Below are positions 51,875-62,439 of a DNA stretch of 64,000 bases, one piece after another (the stretch's first letter is position 1; each line of letters opens with the position of its first letter). Source of the DNA: Chaetoderma sp. LZ-2023a (taxonomy: Eukaryota; Mollusca; Caudofoveata; Chaetodermatida; Chaetodermatidae); NCBI GenBank assembly GCA_034401795.1, contig CM067370.1, positions 55,801,380 through 55,865,379 on the forward strand, read 5' to 3'. Both the position numbers and the translations under genes were made by a program. A model generated the notes under the pieces. That model worked only from the letters and a program-made list of their open reading frames with translations. It made no database searches and had not been told where the DNA came from.

Positions 51875-51899
51875 CTGCAAACACAGAATAAGAACTAAA

Positions 51900-54124
51900 A
51901 CGCTGCACATGATAATATGATGATGAGCAACAAGCACAATTTACTTGATTGTAATTTAAAATTACTTAGAAACATTAACTTTCTCATAGATTAATGATAA
52001 TCAAGTCTTTACGCAGGAAATATTTGAAAATTTTTAGTGAAAATTTTCTAAACACGACTTGGTAATTAACTAACGTTAAAATAGCCAAGAAATAACGACC
52101 GATCACTACAAACACCCTCGATAATCGAGCGAGAGCTAAAGAACGGCGTTGAACAGAGTGCATAGACACGCCAAGCCAAAACAAAATGTTAATCATGGGC
52201 GGCACCATCTTGGTTATGGGCGCATCCATCTTGGAAGGAACCGAGTTGCAAGAGAAATTAACCGAGTACCCGGATAAGATTAAACAGTTAACGGGTAATG
52301 GAGCGACTCCAACAATGGCTACCATTTAAAAATAATGTGCCAATTTAAGAAAATTTTAATCAGTCATTACGGCACGAATGTATAAATTCTAGATTGATAC
52401 AACCTGCCCCTGTGATGACTTCCCCTTTCCTTCCATGAAGTCAGCAATGATTCACGACTAATACGCTTAAATTCGCTAACAATTGTACAATTTAGAGCTC
52501 AAAACACATGCAACTTTCAGAGTCAGCAAAGTAGACGAATCTGACTGTGATTGGGAATTGACTCGGTACCTGGAGCTATGGTAATTCCCGGACACAGTAT
52601 GGGCAGGACCATTGAGAGTGCAGAGTTTTTAATTGTTTATTTTGAGCTAGACTAGATAATAGACATTATCATAATAGTACATCTGGTAAGTTTTATTTGA
52701 AGTAGAAATGATGTACGCTAACGGGGTCAACTCTTAAACCAACAGTTGTGAGTTCGAATCCGATGATCCACAGGTGAAACTGGTCGTGGAGTGATGGAGG
52801 GAAATAATTACTTAATTACATGTCTACAATACCACAACTACCAGGGTACAGTTGTTATCCTGACTGGATAAATCTGTGGTTTATGTGTGATATGTGTTCA
52901 AGGTAGAGGTGCCGTGTTACATCCTGTACTCATTAATCAATGCTGATTCGACAGTCATGTACTTGTAGGTTATCAGCTACCCACACACAATGTGATACTC
53001 GACACTCTGATGTAAACTCAATCCTGGTTTCAAATCCCACCTCTGTCTGATGAGGCCCAGAGCGAATTCCACAATTACATGTCTCCATGGGTAGATGGTT
53101 ACTTGGCTGTGAGTTAACTCAATATGGGTGTTGTCAGAGGCAGGTGGCACCATCCTATCTATTGTCATCGCCTGTAGACAGACTCATTTCCATCGTTATC
53201 GAATGGTAACAAATCACATACCTTCCATCCAATGGGATACAGATAGAGAACGTGACAGTGGCCAGAAACAGGATGATGATAATAACATTGTTGATCTCAG
53301 TCATTAGCAAAAGAATCATAGCCAGTAACAAGCTGGCCACCAATCCACTAATTAATGGAGACATTATCAAGGCCTGAGCTGATCTAGCAAAATTACTATG
53401 TAGCCAATCTCTTAGCCAAGTATAATTTCTTGTAGTCAACATCCAATTTGTTAAGTCAAGAACTGCAACAATAGCACTGTGCTAAAGATTTGTCTTAACC
53501 TTTTCAATTTTAAGGCACATAACCAGGGAAGTTATTTAATATTTTGAAAATTATCTGATTGGAATATTTTGCTGGAGATATTTTTCATATTATATAAAGG
53601 CGCGTTGGGTCTGTAATGTAACGACCAAAGGATTAGCCATGATCTTAGCCAGTCCAAATTTTTGGAAGTCAATTCTGAACTCTAGAGGCGTTCTGTAGCT
53701 TATGCCCATAGAGACATTCCAGCCAAGTTTGGTGGAAATTGGCCAGGTAGCTTAAAGGAGTAATCATTTAACAGATTTAGTGCACATGTTCGGAAATCAA
53801 ATATGGCCACCAAAAATATTAACCTATCAAATTTGTATATTTAGGTTTTGAACCTTACTAGCCTAGGGTCCTTCCGGCCAAGGATGGTTGATATCGTACC
53901 AGCGGTTAATGAGTAACTTAGTCTTTTAATCAATTTCCTGGACATTTTTGGACATCAAAGACGCCATTCGAAAAATTGGTGAGAAGCAGCATCTGTTATA
54001 AAAATGGCACATATTTTGCAGGATTTGCCACTATTCGTATATTATACATGAGACACCTGTTTCAGTCAGCTTTGATTTCTTTTCAGCTGTTTTAATTGTG
54101 AATGCCAATAATTATGTAAATTAC
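51900..54124. other. Host intron, mostly unassigned
   Basis: No host exon was found between 51900 and 54124. GTTCGAATCC-type (52752) and GGTTTCAAATCCCACC (53028) words resemble the internal B box of tRNA genes, and the sequence after each shares ACAATTACATGTCT/ TTACATGTCTACAATACC-like text. A pair of decayed SINEs is possible but not proven. AAGATGGC-type repeats lie at 53640-53970. Confidence 0.4.
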
Positions 54125-54283
54125 CCTCAATGCTGATTTCATTGTGCTCCTGATCCCAGTGGTCAAACCATCCTGTCCAGAACTCCATTACCATCAAGGG
54201 TAACCGTAGTACTGTAATACTCCGGAATATATTGATTATCTCATCACCTTCAGAAGTCTTTTGAAAGTTCATAGTTACAAGAG
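54125..54283 (-). CDS. Beta-galactosidase-like exon with catalytic nucleophile
   Basis: Encodes TLVTMNFQKTSEGDEIINIF, then PLMVMEFWTGWFDHWDQEH. The Glu of MVMEFW is the expected GH35 nucleophile. It is 159 nt with phase 1 at both borders (acceptor CCTGCAG, donor GTAATT). Confidence 0.93.
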
Positions 54284-54589
54284 CTGCAGGTAAAGAACAG
54301 GAACACGGAATGCAAAGCAGAAATAGGTTTATAATATATGTAACCAAGTCTGTTTGATATAAACTTTTCAATGAAAATTCAGATTTAAGCAATGCATTTA
54401 CGTCTGCTACAGCTACAGATATATCTTTGCTATAAACAAATTTGAGGAAACCTTATTGGTTGTTTTAAGAGTTTAACTCTTACAGACCGGTAATGACACA
54501 TTCCTTATGATGTAAGGAACATTCTGTGTACCTTTTCTGCAGTTGTTTTGAAATTGAGATACTGGAATTTCAATGGTTAACCCTTTCAT

Positions 54590-54800
54590 GACGAAACTGG
54601 CCCAACCTGGCCTCTGCAGTGGTCTTGAGGAATGTCCATTTGCAGGCCAAGAGAAGAGTATTTTTGAAATTTTACCACTGAAATGACTGGCTCGGTTACC
54701 GAGCCAGCCTTCCAGTGGTAAATTTTCAAAAATACTCTTTTCTTGGCCTGCAAATGAACATTCAATAATGAAATGTTGTGATTTTCTTGACAAAATTTAG
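54590..54800. repeat. Fold-back (hairpin) repeat
   Basis: Arm 1 GCCAAGAGAAGAGTATTTTT...TTTACCACTGAAATGACTGG and arm 2, its complement, meet at GGTTACC near 54700. Each arm is about 70-80 bp. It looks like a MITE or fold-back element; other copies are at 55690-55875 and 61040-61250. Confidence 0.8.
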
Positions 54801-54949
54801 ACATTAAAGGGTTAAAGAACTAAAGCATGTTTCCTGAAATCTCAAATTCTTGTGAAAAGCTCTAATACATTTCAGCAACAACAAATAAAAGACCAGTTCT
54901 GGTCACAGTCGTCCCCCTACCAGGGCTTTTTAGTACAACCCCAAATTTA

Positions 54950-55432
54950 AAAATCCAACAAGGGATATAACTCTGGTGTGTCTGGACACATTTTGCCGAT
55001 ATGCTATCCCCACCGAGGCCTTGTCATAATGAGTTGACATTCCAAATTTGAAATGAATCCATTCAAGCTAACTGAAGTTATCGAGTGGAAACCACATATT
55101 TTACGATTTTTCAAGAAATCAAGGCGATAACTCCGGTGTGTCTGGACACATTTCGCCGATATTCAATCCCCACCGCGGTCTTTTCATAAGGAGTTGACAT
55201 TCCAAATTTGAAATGAATCCATTCAAGCTAACTGAAGTTATCGAGCGGAAACCACATATTTTACAATTTTCAAGAAATCAATGGGGATAAGTCTGGTGGG
55301 TCTGGACACATTTCGCCGATATGCAATCCCCACCGAGGTCTTGTCATAAAAAGTTGACATACCAAATTTAAAATGAATCCATTCAAGCTAATTGAAGTTA
55401 TCGAACAGAAACTAAATGCGGACGGATGGACG
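54950..55432. repeat. Three tandem copies of a 160-bp unit
   Basis: The TCTGGACACA block recurs at 54981, 55141 and 55301, exactly 160 bp apart, with ATTCCAAATTTGAAATGAAT and CCATTCAAGCTAACTGAAGT after each. Confidence 0.92.
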
Positions 55433-55539
55433 CACAGACGGGGTCTGTTTCTATAGTCTCCATTGACGATGTCGGGGGACTAAATACAAGCATTGGCAAC
55501 CACGCAGCAAATGAAATATGAATGTCTAGATGTGCTTAC

Positions 55540-55618
55540 TTTTATTCCAAGTGTGTTGGATACCATCTAAGGGTTCAGAAACAACAAATAGTTCAGTAAT
55601 ACCTCCCTTCTCCAACTC
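55540..55618 (-). CDS. Beta-galactosidase-like exon (ELEKGGITELFVVSE)
   Basis: Seventy-nine nt encoding 26 residues plus one base. The GITELFVVSEPLDGI stretch aligns with the conserved GIVELLLTSD-like strand that follows the acid/base loop. Acceptor TTTCCTAG, donor GTAAGC. It ends in phase 1 and the next exon supplies the two missing bases. Confidence 0.88.
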
Positions 55619-55689
55619 CTAGGAAACAAGAAAACAACAGGAATGAGATGTACATCTGTTCTACAAATAAAATCTACTTAACACTTTGT

Positions 55690-55875
55690 AGTGGTAGTGG
55701 ATGTTCATTTGCAAACCAACAGAAAACTATTTTTCAAAGATTTATCACTGGAAATTCCTGACTTGATAATCAAGACAGTCATTCCAGTGATAAATTAAAA
55801 AAAAATAGTCCTCTCTTGGTTTGAAAATGGCCATTTTCTATGAGAAAATTTGAATATTACGGGCCAAATTTGATC
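55690..55875. repeat. Fold-back (hairpin) repeat
   Basis: Same family as 54590-54800: AACAGAAAACTATTTTT...TTTATCACTGGAAATTCCTG pairs with the following CAGTCATTCCAGTGATAAAT...AATAGTCCTCTCTTGG. Confidence 0.75.
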
Positions 55876-56267
55876 ATTAAAAAGTTAACTATGAATGTCA
55901 AGAGAAAAAAATTCCAATATTCCTAAGTAAGGGATGGAATATTGCACTTTTTCACCTTTCCCCAATATGACATACTGAGGCTTCAAGAAAACATGTATTA
56001 TGAACGGGATCATTTCCAAAGCTTTGCTAAATGAATATTAATCATTATTGTCTTTCAATATGAATCATCCATCTCTAGCATTTCTGAATTCTAAGAACGA
56101 GTTTAATCCACCTTTCCAGAGTATCCATCTATCATCTGCCATCATGACATCATAATCAGCTAAGCGGCGTACAGCATGACGTCATAATCAGTACGTCATA
56201 AATGATTCTATTTGGCCCATCTTTAACTCTTAATAGTCTGTCATGTTGTATGAATTGTATGTCTCTA

Positions 56268-56370
56268 CTGTTTAATAAACATGCTGTTGAATATTTTGAA
56301 ACTAATTTGACTGGCAGCAACAGCACCCAGTCAAATTAGTTTCAAAATATTTAACAGCTTACATGTATAG
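56268..56370. repeat. Perfect-armed palindrome
   Basis: GCTGTTGAATATTTTGAAAC...TTTGACTGG is followed after about a dozen bases by its near-perfect complement CCAGTCAAATTAGTTTCAAAATATTTAACAGC. The ATTTTGAAA(C/T)TAATTTG word also occurs alone at about 49390. Confidence 0.8.
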
Positions 56371-56939
56371 TTTTTTGGAAATTGAGTCAGTAAGTTCAGA
56401 GATCGATTGATCCCAACACGAGCGAGGTGTGGGTGGAGCTTAGCTAGAGCTGGGCGGGGCTAAGTGTTTGATATACTAGCGATATACATACACAAGGAGG
56501 GTTCATTCTTGAGTACCGGTACATGTACCTTAATAAACTCACGATGGTAGTAGGGTACCTCGAGTGGATGTCAAATTCCAAGATGGCAACATCAATGCCA
56601 AAATGAAATTTTCATGATTAAAAATGATATTTAGCATTTATTAATAACTATAAATAAAACTCATTTGAAAGTAAATTAAAATATTAGTTCATTTTGAAAT
56701 GAGCTGATAAGTAGGGTTATTGCTTTAGAAATAAACCTGTTTATTTCTGAATGTAATCATGTATTTAGTAGCTGCCTACACTATATCTGGCATGTTCCGC
56801 CTTTCACACCAACCCGGCTAACTGGAAATGAATTGATATTGCGTGAATCTCGTCCTTTTCCATTTCCGACTCAATTGAGATAGAAGCAAAAAAATTGTAA
56901 GGTTTTTCCCTATTTTCTTCTCTAATTTGTTAGCAGATA

Positions 56940-57540
56940 TATATTTTATTTTGGATGATGACCGCGAGGGGAAAAGGTAAATGGCTGATGGCGCCGAGTA
57001 AATCGATGTCGGGGAAGCCTAAGCGATTACGCACCATTCAGATGTCAACCGATGTTTCTGACTGTGTGTCCTTGGGGAAAAAATGTAGCAGCCCCGGCAT
57101 CGGTGTATGCGACGATATCGTTCGACGATATCGTTGTCGCCAGACGACGATGAGATGACAGGACAGAATGGGAGAATACCTGGTGAGTGCGTTGGTGGAT
57201 TTATAGATTTTCAAGATGCTTTATCTAACACAGGTGTAATAAATTCAAGTGGGAATGATAATGGTGTAACACCATCACCGCAAAAGACTGTATTTGACCC
57301 TCCCAATCAGGATTTTAATGGTGGTATTGATGTGTTGCAGTGCGGGTGAGGATATTATGGCACACAAAACAGGTCTTGTGTAAAAAGATTTGGTCAAATC
57401 ACTATGTCAATTTGGTATTGTTGCTTAAGGGATACCTGGAATTGGAGGATTTATGTTCTGGAACTATGTTGCAGGTGACTGAAAGTGGGGTGATCGAGGC
57501 AAAATCCAAGGTGGTAACTGATAAGAATACTAAATGTTAA
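56940..57540 (+). other. Unrecognised open-frame segment
   Basis: Three short overlapping plus-strand frames (56955-57158, 57107-57349, 57340-57540). The peptide reads KPKRLRTIQMSTDVSD then, in another frame, STISLSPDDDEMTGQNGR. The basic then Ser/Asp-rich composition recalls the start of LINE ORF1 proteins, but no zinc knuckle or RRM is present and the identity is not established. It lies antisense in a host intron, so it is more likely a transposon relic than a gene. Confidence 0.3.
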
Positions 57541-57942
57541 CAAAACATTATGTTTTTATAATAGTGCGTCATTTGCGTTATGAAATATGTTAGACGCTAC
57601 AACTTGTCAACAAATTTCAAGATGGTGGCCATCTTGGATTTCAGATCATTGTCGATTTCCATAGGTTTCTTCCTCAGACCCAGTCCAATCATCCTATGAA
57701 GTTACAAAATGATCCGATAAATGGTAGCGGAGTTATCATGCGGAAACCACTCTGCCATCCACCTGCCCGCTCCTAAATGCCATCACATAATATCACCCCA
57801 ATTTTTTTGGTGTGGTATAAAAATTAGGCACATTTTTTAGACAAACAAAACCATGACTCATTCATTTCCCCCTTCATGCAAAACATGTTAATAGATACCC
57901 ACCTTGAATTCCCCGAATTCATAATGAAAGTTTTTAAAATAC

Positions 57943-58035
57943 CTGTTTAACAAACGCGAGATGCTCCAGCTCATGACTGTAGCCACCAAACTCATTCTCA
58001 ACCTGCACCATAATGATGGGTCCACCATGAGCATA
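57943..58035 (-). CDS. Beta-galactosidase-like exon with catalytic acid/base
   Basis: Thirty-one codons, YAHGGPIIMVQVENEFGG then YSHELEHLAFVKQ. The NEFG glutamate is the proposed general acid/base of GH35. Both borders are phase 0 (…TATTTCAG before it and GTATTTT after it). The satellite array of intron repeats begins about ten bases upstream of its acceptor. Confidence 0.93.
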
Positions 58036-58045
58036 CTGAAATACA

Positions 58046-59292
58046 AACAATAAAGCCGTCACAATTCACTGTAACCAGGCCTGAAACATTCAATTTAGTT
58101 CACTCAAACTCTCAAACAATAAACAATAAAGCTTTCATAATTCACTGTAACCAGCACTGAAACTTTCAATTTAGTTCACTCAAGCAATAAACAATAAAGC
58201 TTTCATAATTCACTGTAACCAGCACTGAAACATTCAATTTAGTTCACTCAAGCAATAAACAATAAAGGTTTCATAATTCACTGTAACCAGCACTGAAACA
58301 TTCAATTTAGTTCACTCAAGCTCTCAAACAATAAACAATAAAGCTTTCACAATTCACTGTAACCAGCACTGAAACTTTCAATTTAGTTCACTCAAACTCC
58401 CAAGCAATAAACAATAAAGCTTTCATAATTCACTGTAACCAGCACTGAAACTTTCAATTTAGTTCACTCAAGCTCTCAAGCAATAAACAATAAAGCTTTC
58501 ATAATTCTCTGTAACCAGCACTGAAACATTCAATTTAGTTCACTCAAACTCTCAAACAATAAACAATAAAGCTTTCATAATTCACTGTAACCAGCACTGA
58601 AACATTCAATTTAGTTCACTCAAACAATAAACAATAAAGCTTTCATAATTCACTGTAACCAGCACTGAAACATTCAATTTAGTTCACTCAAACTCTCAAG
58701 CAATAAACAATAAAGCTTTCATAATTCACTGTAACCAGCACTGAAACTTTCAATTTAGTTCACTCAAGCTCTCAAGCAATAAACAATAAAGCTTTCATAA
58801 TTCACTGTAACCAGCACTGAAACATTCAATTTAGTTCACTCAAACTCTCAAACAATAAACAATAAAGCTTTCATAATTCACTGTAACCAGCACTGAAACT
58901 TTCAATTTAGTTCACTCAAGTTCTCAAACAATAAACAATAAAGCTTTCATAATTCACTGTAACCAGCACTGAAACTTTCAATTTAGTTCACTCAAGTTCT
59001 CAAACAATAAACAATAAAGCTTTCACAATTCACTGTAACCAGCACTGAAACTTTCAATTTAGTTCACTCAAGCTCTCAAGCAATAAACAATAAAGCTTTC
59101 ACAATTCACTGTAACCAGCACTGAAACTTTCAATTTAGTTCACTCAAACTCTCAAACAATAAACAATAAAGCTTTCATAATTCACTGTAACCAGCACTGA
59201 AACTTTCAATTTAGTTCACTCAAACAATAAACAATAAAGCTTTCATAATTCACTGTAATCAGCACTGAAACATTCAATTTAGTTCACTCAAA
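58046..59292. repeat. Intronic satellite, about 68-84 bp unit (left block)
   Basis: About 16-17 copies of CAATAAACAATAAAGCTTTC-ATAATTCACTGTAACCAGCA-CTGAAACATTCAATTTAGTT-CACTCAA, with or without an ACTCTCAA linker. Copies are 90-98% alike. The first, most diverged copy starts about ten bases from the 3' splice site of the host exon at 57943-58035. Confidence 0.95.
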
Positions 59293-60685
59293 CAATAATA
59301 ATAATAATAATAATAAGTACATTTATAAAGCGCTGAATCCATGACAATGCGTGCTCTAAGCGCTAGTGCGTAATAGCTATATCTACTGAGAATATGCTCG
59401 TTTGAAAAGGGTGGTTTTCAGTTGTGATTTGAAAATATCTAATGATGCTGAGTTTTTTAGACTAAGTGGTAGATTGTTCCACTCGGTGGGAGCTGCATAA
59501 GCGAAAGTTTTGTGGCCATATGTAGTAGAATTTACTTTTGGGACGTTTAGCAGCATCTGATTGACAGATCTGAGTGATCGACCAGGCGAATAGGGTTGTA
59601 CTAGTTCAGTTAAGTATGCAGGGGCAGTACCGGAAACACATTGGTAAGTCAAGCATAAAATTTTGAAAGTGATTCTCTGCTCGATCGGGAGCCAATGCAA
59701 ATTCTGTAAGACAGGGGTTATGTGATCATACTTTCGGCGGAGTGATATGATTCTAGCAGCGGTATTTTGTACAATCTGTAGCTTATGAATAAGTTGTTTT
59801 GGTGCACCAATAAGCAAGCTGTTACAATAATCAAGTCTTGACGATATTAACGCCAGTATAAGCATGATTGTAGCCTCCTTCGTAATATACCGTCTGATGC
59901 AACCAATATTACGTAGCTGGTACGAGCACACTTTGCAGAGATGATTAACATGCTTTTCCATGGTCAGTTCATTATCAAGCATTACCCCTAGATCTTTCAC
60001 CACAGGTGACAGATTTATTTGGCTTGTTCCAACAGTGATGCATGTCAAGTCTGATTTAGCGCGCCTAATCACCGGACCAACTAGCATGGCCTCCGTTTTG
60101 TCATCATTTAGCTTCAACATATTCAATGTCATCCAGGATTTAATGTCCGAACAGCAGTCATTTAGTTGATCTGTTGCCATACTTGCGGCTGATACTGATG
60201 GTATAAAACTGTTGATGAGCTGCGTGTCATCGGCATAGAAATGGCGTTGGATGTTGTGGTTCTCGATTTTCTGTCCAAGTTGCCGTGTGTATAGCGTAAA
60301 TAATACTGGACCCAAAATCGATCCTTGCGGCACACCACACGTGAGCTTGATCGGTTCGGAGAATGATCCGTTTACGCAAACTGACTGATATCTCTCGGAT
60401 AGATACGATTCAAACCAGTTCCATACTGGGCCATCTAATCCAAATGTATGACGCAATTGTGATAAAAGTATCTGATGGTCAATAGTGTCGAATGCGGCAC
60501 TCAAATCTAACAATAGCAGCAGGGAAACATTACCTTTGTCAACAGCACTGCGAATATCATTTACAACCCTTAGAAGGGCTGTTTCGGTGCTATGGTATTG
60601 TCGGTATGCGGACTGAAATGGCTCATATAAATCACATTTTCGTAAATGGACTGACAGTCTTTTAAGTACCGCCTTTTCGTTTCAA
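59293..60685 (-). mobile_element. 5'-truncated CR1/Jockey-like LINE inserted in the satellite
   Basis: The 3' end is an (ATT)n-type tail at 59293-59315 next to GTACATTTATAAAGCGCT. The RT frame is cut at its 5' end at about 60680. Direct repeats TTCACTCAAA flank it (59283-59292 and 60686-60695), but this word is also part of each satellite unit, so it is not proof of a target duplication. Confidence 0.88.
59383..60678 (-). CDS. LINE reverse transcriptase, 5' partial (about 432 codons)
   Basis: Open from the truncation point to a stop at 59383, so only the N-terminal end is missing. Motifs in order: FQSAYRQYHSTETALLRV, LLDLSAAFDTIDH (motif A Asp), WFESYLSERYQSV, GVPQGSILGPVLFTLY, FYADDTQL (catalytic Asp pair), LNDDKTEAML, VKDLGVMLD and, in the thumb, LISSRLDYCNSLL and LHWLPIEQRI. 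This combination is characteristic of CR1/Jockey-type RTs. The intact frame implies a young insertion. No endonuclease domain remains. Confidence 0.93.
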   Translation of the reverse strand, partial: EKAVLKRLSVHLRKCDLYEPFQSAYRQYHSTETALLRVVNDIRSAVDKGNVSLLLLLDLSAAFDTIDHQILLSQLRHTFGLDGPVWNWFESYLSERYQSVCVNGSFSEPIKLTCGVPQGSILGPVLFTLYTRQLGQKIENHNIQRHFYADDTQLINSFIPSVSAASMATDQLNDCCSDIKSWMTLNMLKLNDDKTEAMLVGPVIRRAKSDLTCITVGTSQINLSPVVKDLGVMLDNELTMEKHVNHLCKVCSYQLRNIGCIRRYITKEATIMLILALISSRLDYCNSLLIGAPKQLIHKLQIVQNTAARIISLRRKYDHITPVLQNLHWLPIEQRITFKILCLTYQCVSGTAPAYLTELVQPYSPGRSLRSVNQMLLNVPKVNSTTYGHKTFAYAAPTEWNNLPLSLKNSASLDIFKSQLKTTLFKRAYSQ

Positions 60686-60990
60686 TTCACTCAAAAAACA
60701 ATAAACAATAAAGCTTTCATAATTCACTGTAATCAGCACTGAAACATTCAACTTAGTTCACTCAAGCAATAAACAATAAAGCTTTCATAATTCACTGTAA
60801 TCAGCACTGAAACTTTCAATTTAGTTTGCTCAAACTCTCAAGCAATAAACAATAAAGCGTTCATAATTCACTGTAATCAGCACTGAAACTTTCAATTTAG
60901 TTCACTCAAACTCTCAAGCAATAAACAATAAAGCTTTCATAATTCACTGTAACCAGCACTGAAACATTCAATTTAGGTCACTCAAGTTCT
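60686..60990. repeat. Intronic satellite (right block)
   Basis: Four further copies of the 68-84 bp unit, continuing the left block beyond the inserted LINE. Several carry ACTGTAATCAGCAC where most left-block units have ACTGTAACCAGCAC. Confidence 0.93.
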
Positions 60991-61039
60991 CAAATAAGAA
61001 CTTGACTAATATATTTAACACTTTAACCCTTAAATATTT

Positions 61040-61250
61040 TCAAGGAAATTTCAATTTTATCACAGAAAATGTCCATTTGTAGACCAAGAGATTAGTTTAG
61101 AAATTTTATCACTATAATGACTGGTTCTGTTATCGAGCCAGTCATTGCAGTGACAAATTTTCAAGAATCATTTTCTCTTGGTGTACAAATGGACATTTCT
61201 CAGGACCACTGCAGAAGCCATTTTTGTCCAGTTTGAGTGTTAAAGGGTAG
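61040..61250. repeat. Fold-back (hairpin) repeat
   Basis: AGACCAAGAGATTAGTTTAG...TATCACTATAATGACTGGTT pairs with GAGCCAGTCATTGCAGTGAC...TTTTCTCTTGGTGTAC. Same family as 54590-54800. Confidence 0.75.
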
Positions 61251-61438
61251 CAGCAAGAGCCCGGTAGATTAATCCTTCCTAAAATCCAACTACATTAACC
61301 TAAAAACAATCTTGCAAGGAACATGCTGCTAGGCAGCAATTGCTTCCAATCAGAATAGTTTGAAAATATTTTTTTCTTCAAACAACTTGTCAAATCAGTT
61401 CTGCTTATTTGACCAGAGTTAAGGTCTCAAAATCTTAC

Positions 61439-61547
61439 CTGTAAGTCCACTACCTGCTTGAGAAGCTGAGGTAGATATGCTGACACAGCATCCATATAAG
61501 GCTGGTAGTTTGAGCGCACCTTCATGTCTTTGTCCTGTAGCAACCAA
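61439..61547 (-). CDS. Beta-galactosidase-like exon (first in window)
   Basis: Reads (x)WLLQDKDMKVRSNYQPYMDAV and ends in VVDLQ before a GTAAGAT 5' splice site; it is preceded by ...CCTTCCAG. This is the GH35 segment just after the usual GGLP-WLL motif of the TIM barrel, in which MKVR and the Tyr-containing loop are conserved. The single leading T completes a codon from an exon outside the window. Confidence 0.9.
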
Positions 61548-62439
61548 CTGGAAGGAACAGAATACAATGTCAAGATTAGACCTGCAGCAAAATAGATCTA
61601 ATCATAACTAATCAGTACCATATTAGTACTTACTATCAAAATGTACCTGTTATAATCATATGGTGTTCATCATTATGTTATACACTTATACACATGAACA
61701 TACACATACATGTAAAAGGTATGAAAATGCAAAGCAGAGGGTTCACAATTCCATAAATGCCGATCCGTGAGACATCACTGACAGGCTCCAATATCAGCAG
61801 TACAGCTCATAAATAAGTTAATGGTTTGCAAAACAAAAACAGATAATAGTCAGTACAATTTTGAACACTGTCAGAAACATTCTGTTGAATATTTATGGAT
61901 TTAATGTAATTAACTCCAAAATATTCAATTGTCATGACACTATGTTTTATTTTGTTTTAAAAACATGTTAAGTCTATTTCTGAGCTGTATTGTGTAACAG
62001 CCCACTTCTGATGTCACTGTTAGGCTGAAATAACCCATAGCAATCTATCTCTACTGTGATTCAATGACATACATATATGGTTCATGATGGTCTGGCTACC
62101 AGTGAAAATCTCTACTATTTGTGGTATTCTAATACAGATGCTCAACTTGATGACAAAAACTAACTGATTATCCATCACATAACATCTATAGTTTTCTACA
62201 TACATTCCAATAAGACCAGAATGTGCAGTCTATGGCACACCATCGCAAATTCCCACACATTCGTCAACTTTGACATTCTTTCCCCACCCCATCGGCAATC
62301 ATATGGGTAACTAAATTTGTTTGAATTCTGCCAATCTTAACTTTGTGTCGCCACCTCCACCATGCCGCAACCCAATCCTGGTGGATGGAGGCCAATGTAA
62401 ATGTTGTCTTGTTGTCCACAATCACATGGGTAACTCACA
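61548..62439. other. Host intron, no gene seen
   Basis: Intron upstream of the first host exon in the window. No upstream beta-galactosidase exon was found. Confidence 0.5.

Larger units (their letters stand above)
13715..61547 (-). other. Host gene: GH35 beta-galactosidase-like, partial (nine exons in window)
   Basis: Nine exons read in phase on the minus strand: 61547-61439, 58035-57943, 55618-55540, 54283-54125, 39800-39654, 23129-23037, 16847-16800, 15383-15328 and 13860-13715. Every join has GT-AG borders and the codon phase matches across each intron. The product is a glycoside hydrolase family 35 enzyme, which removes terminal beta-galactose; animal members are normally lysosomal or secreted. 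MVMEFWTGWFDHW and INFYMFHGGTNFGFM resemble the GLB1L2/GLB1L3 group more than GLB1. The first exons (start, signal peptide) lie right of the window and the last exons (rest of the jelly-roll domains) left of position 1. The gene exceeds 48 kb because its introns carry the transposons. Confidence 0.9.

Noticed and set aside
52752..52762. tRNA gene suggested by GTTCGAATCC
   Set aside because: No cloverleaf, A box or anticodon arm could be fitted; at most a decayed SINE.
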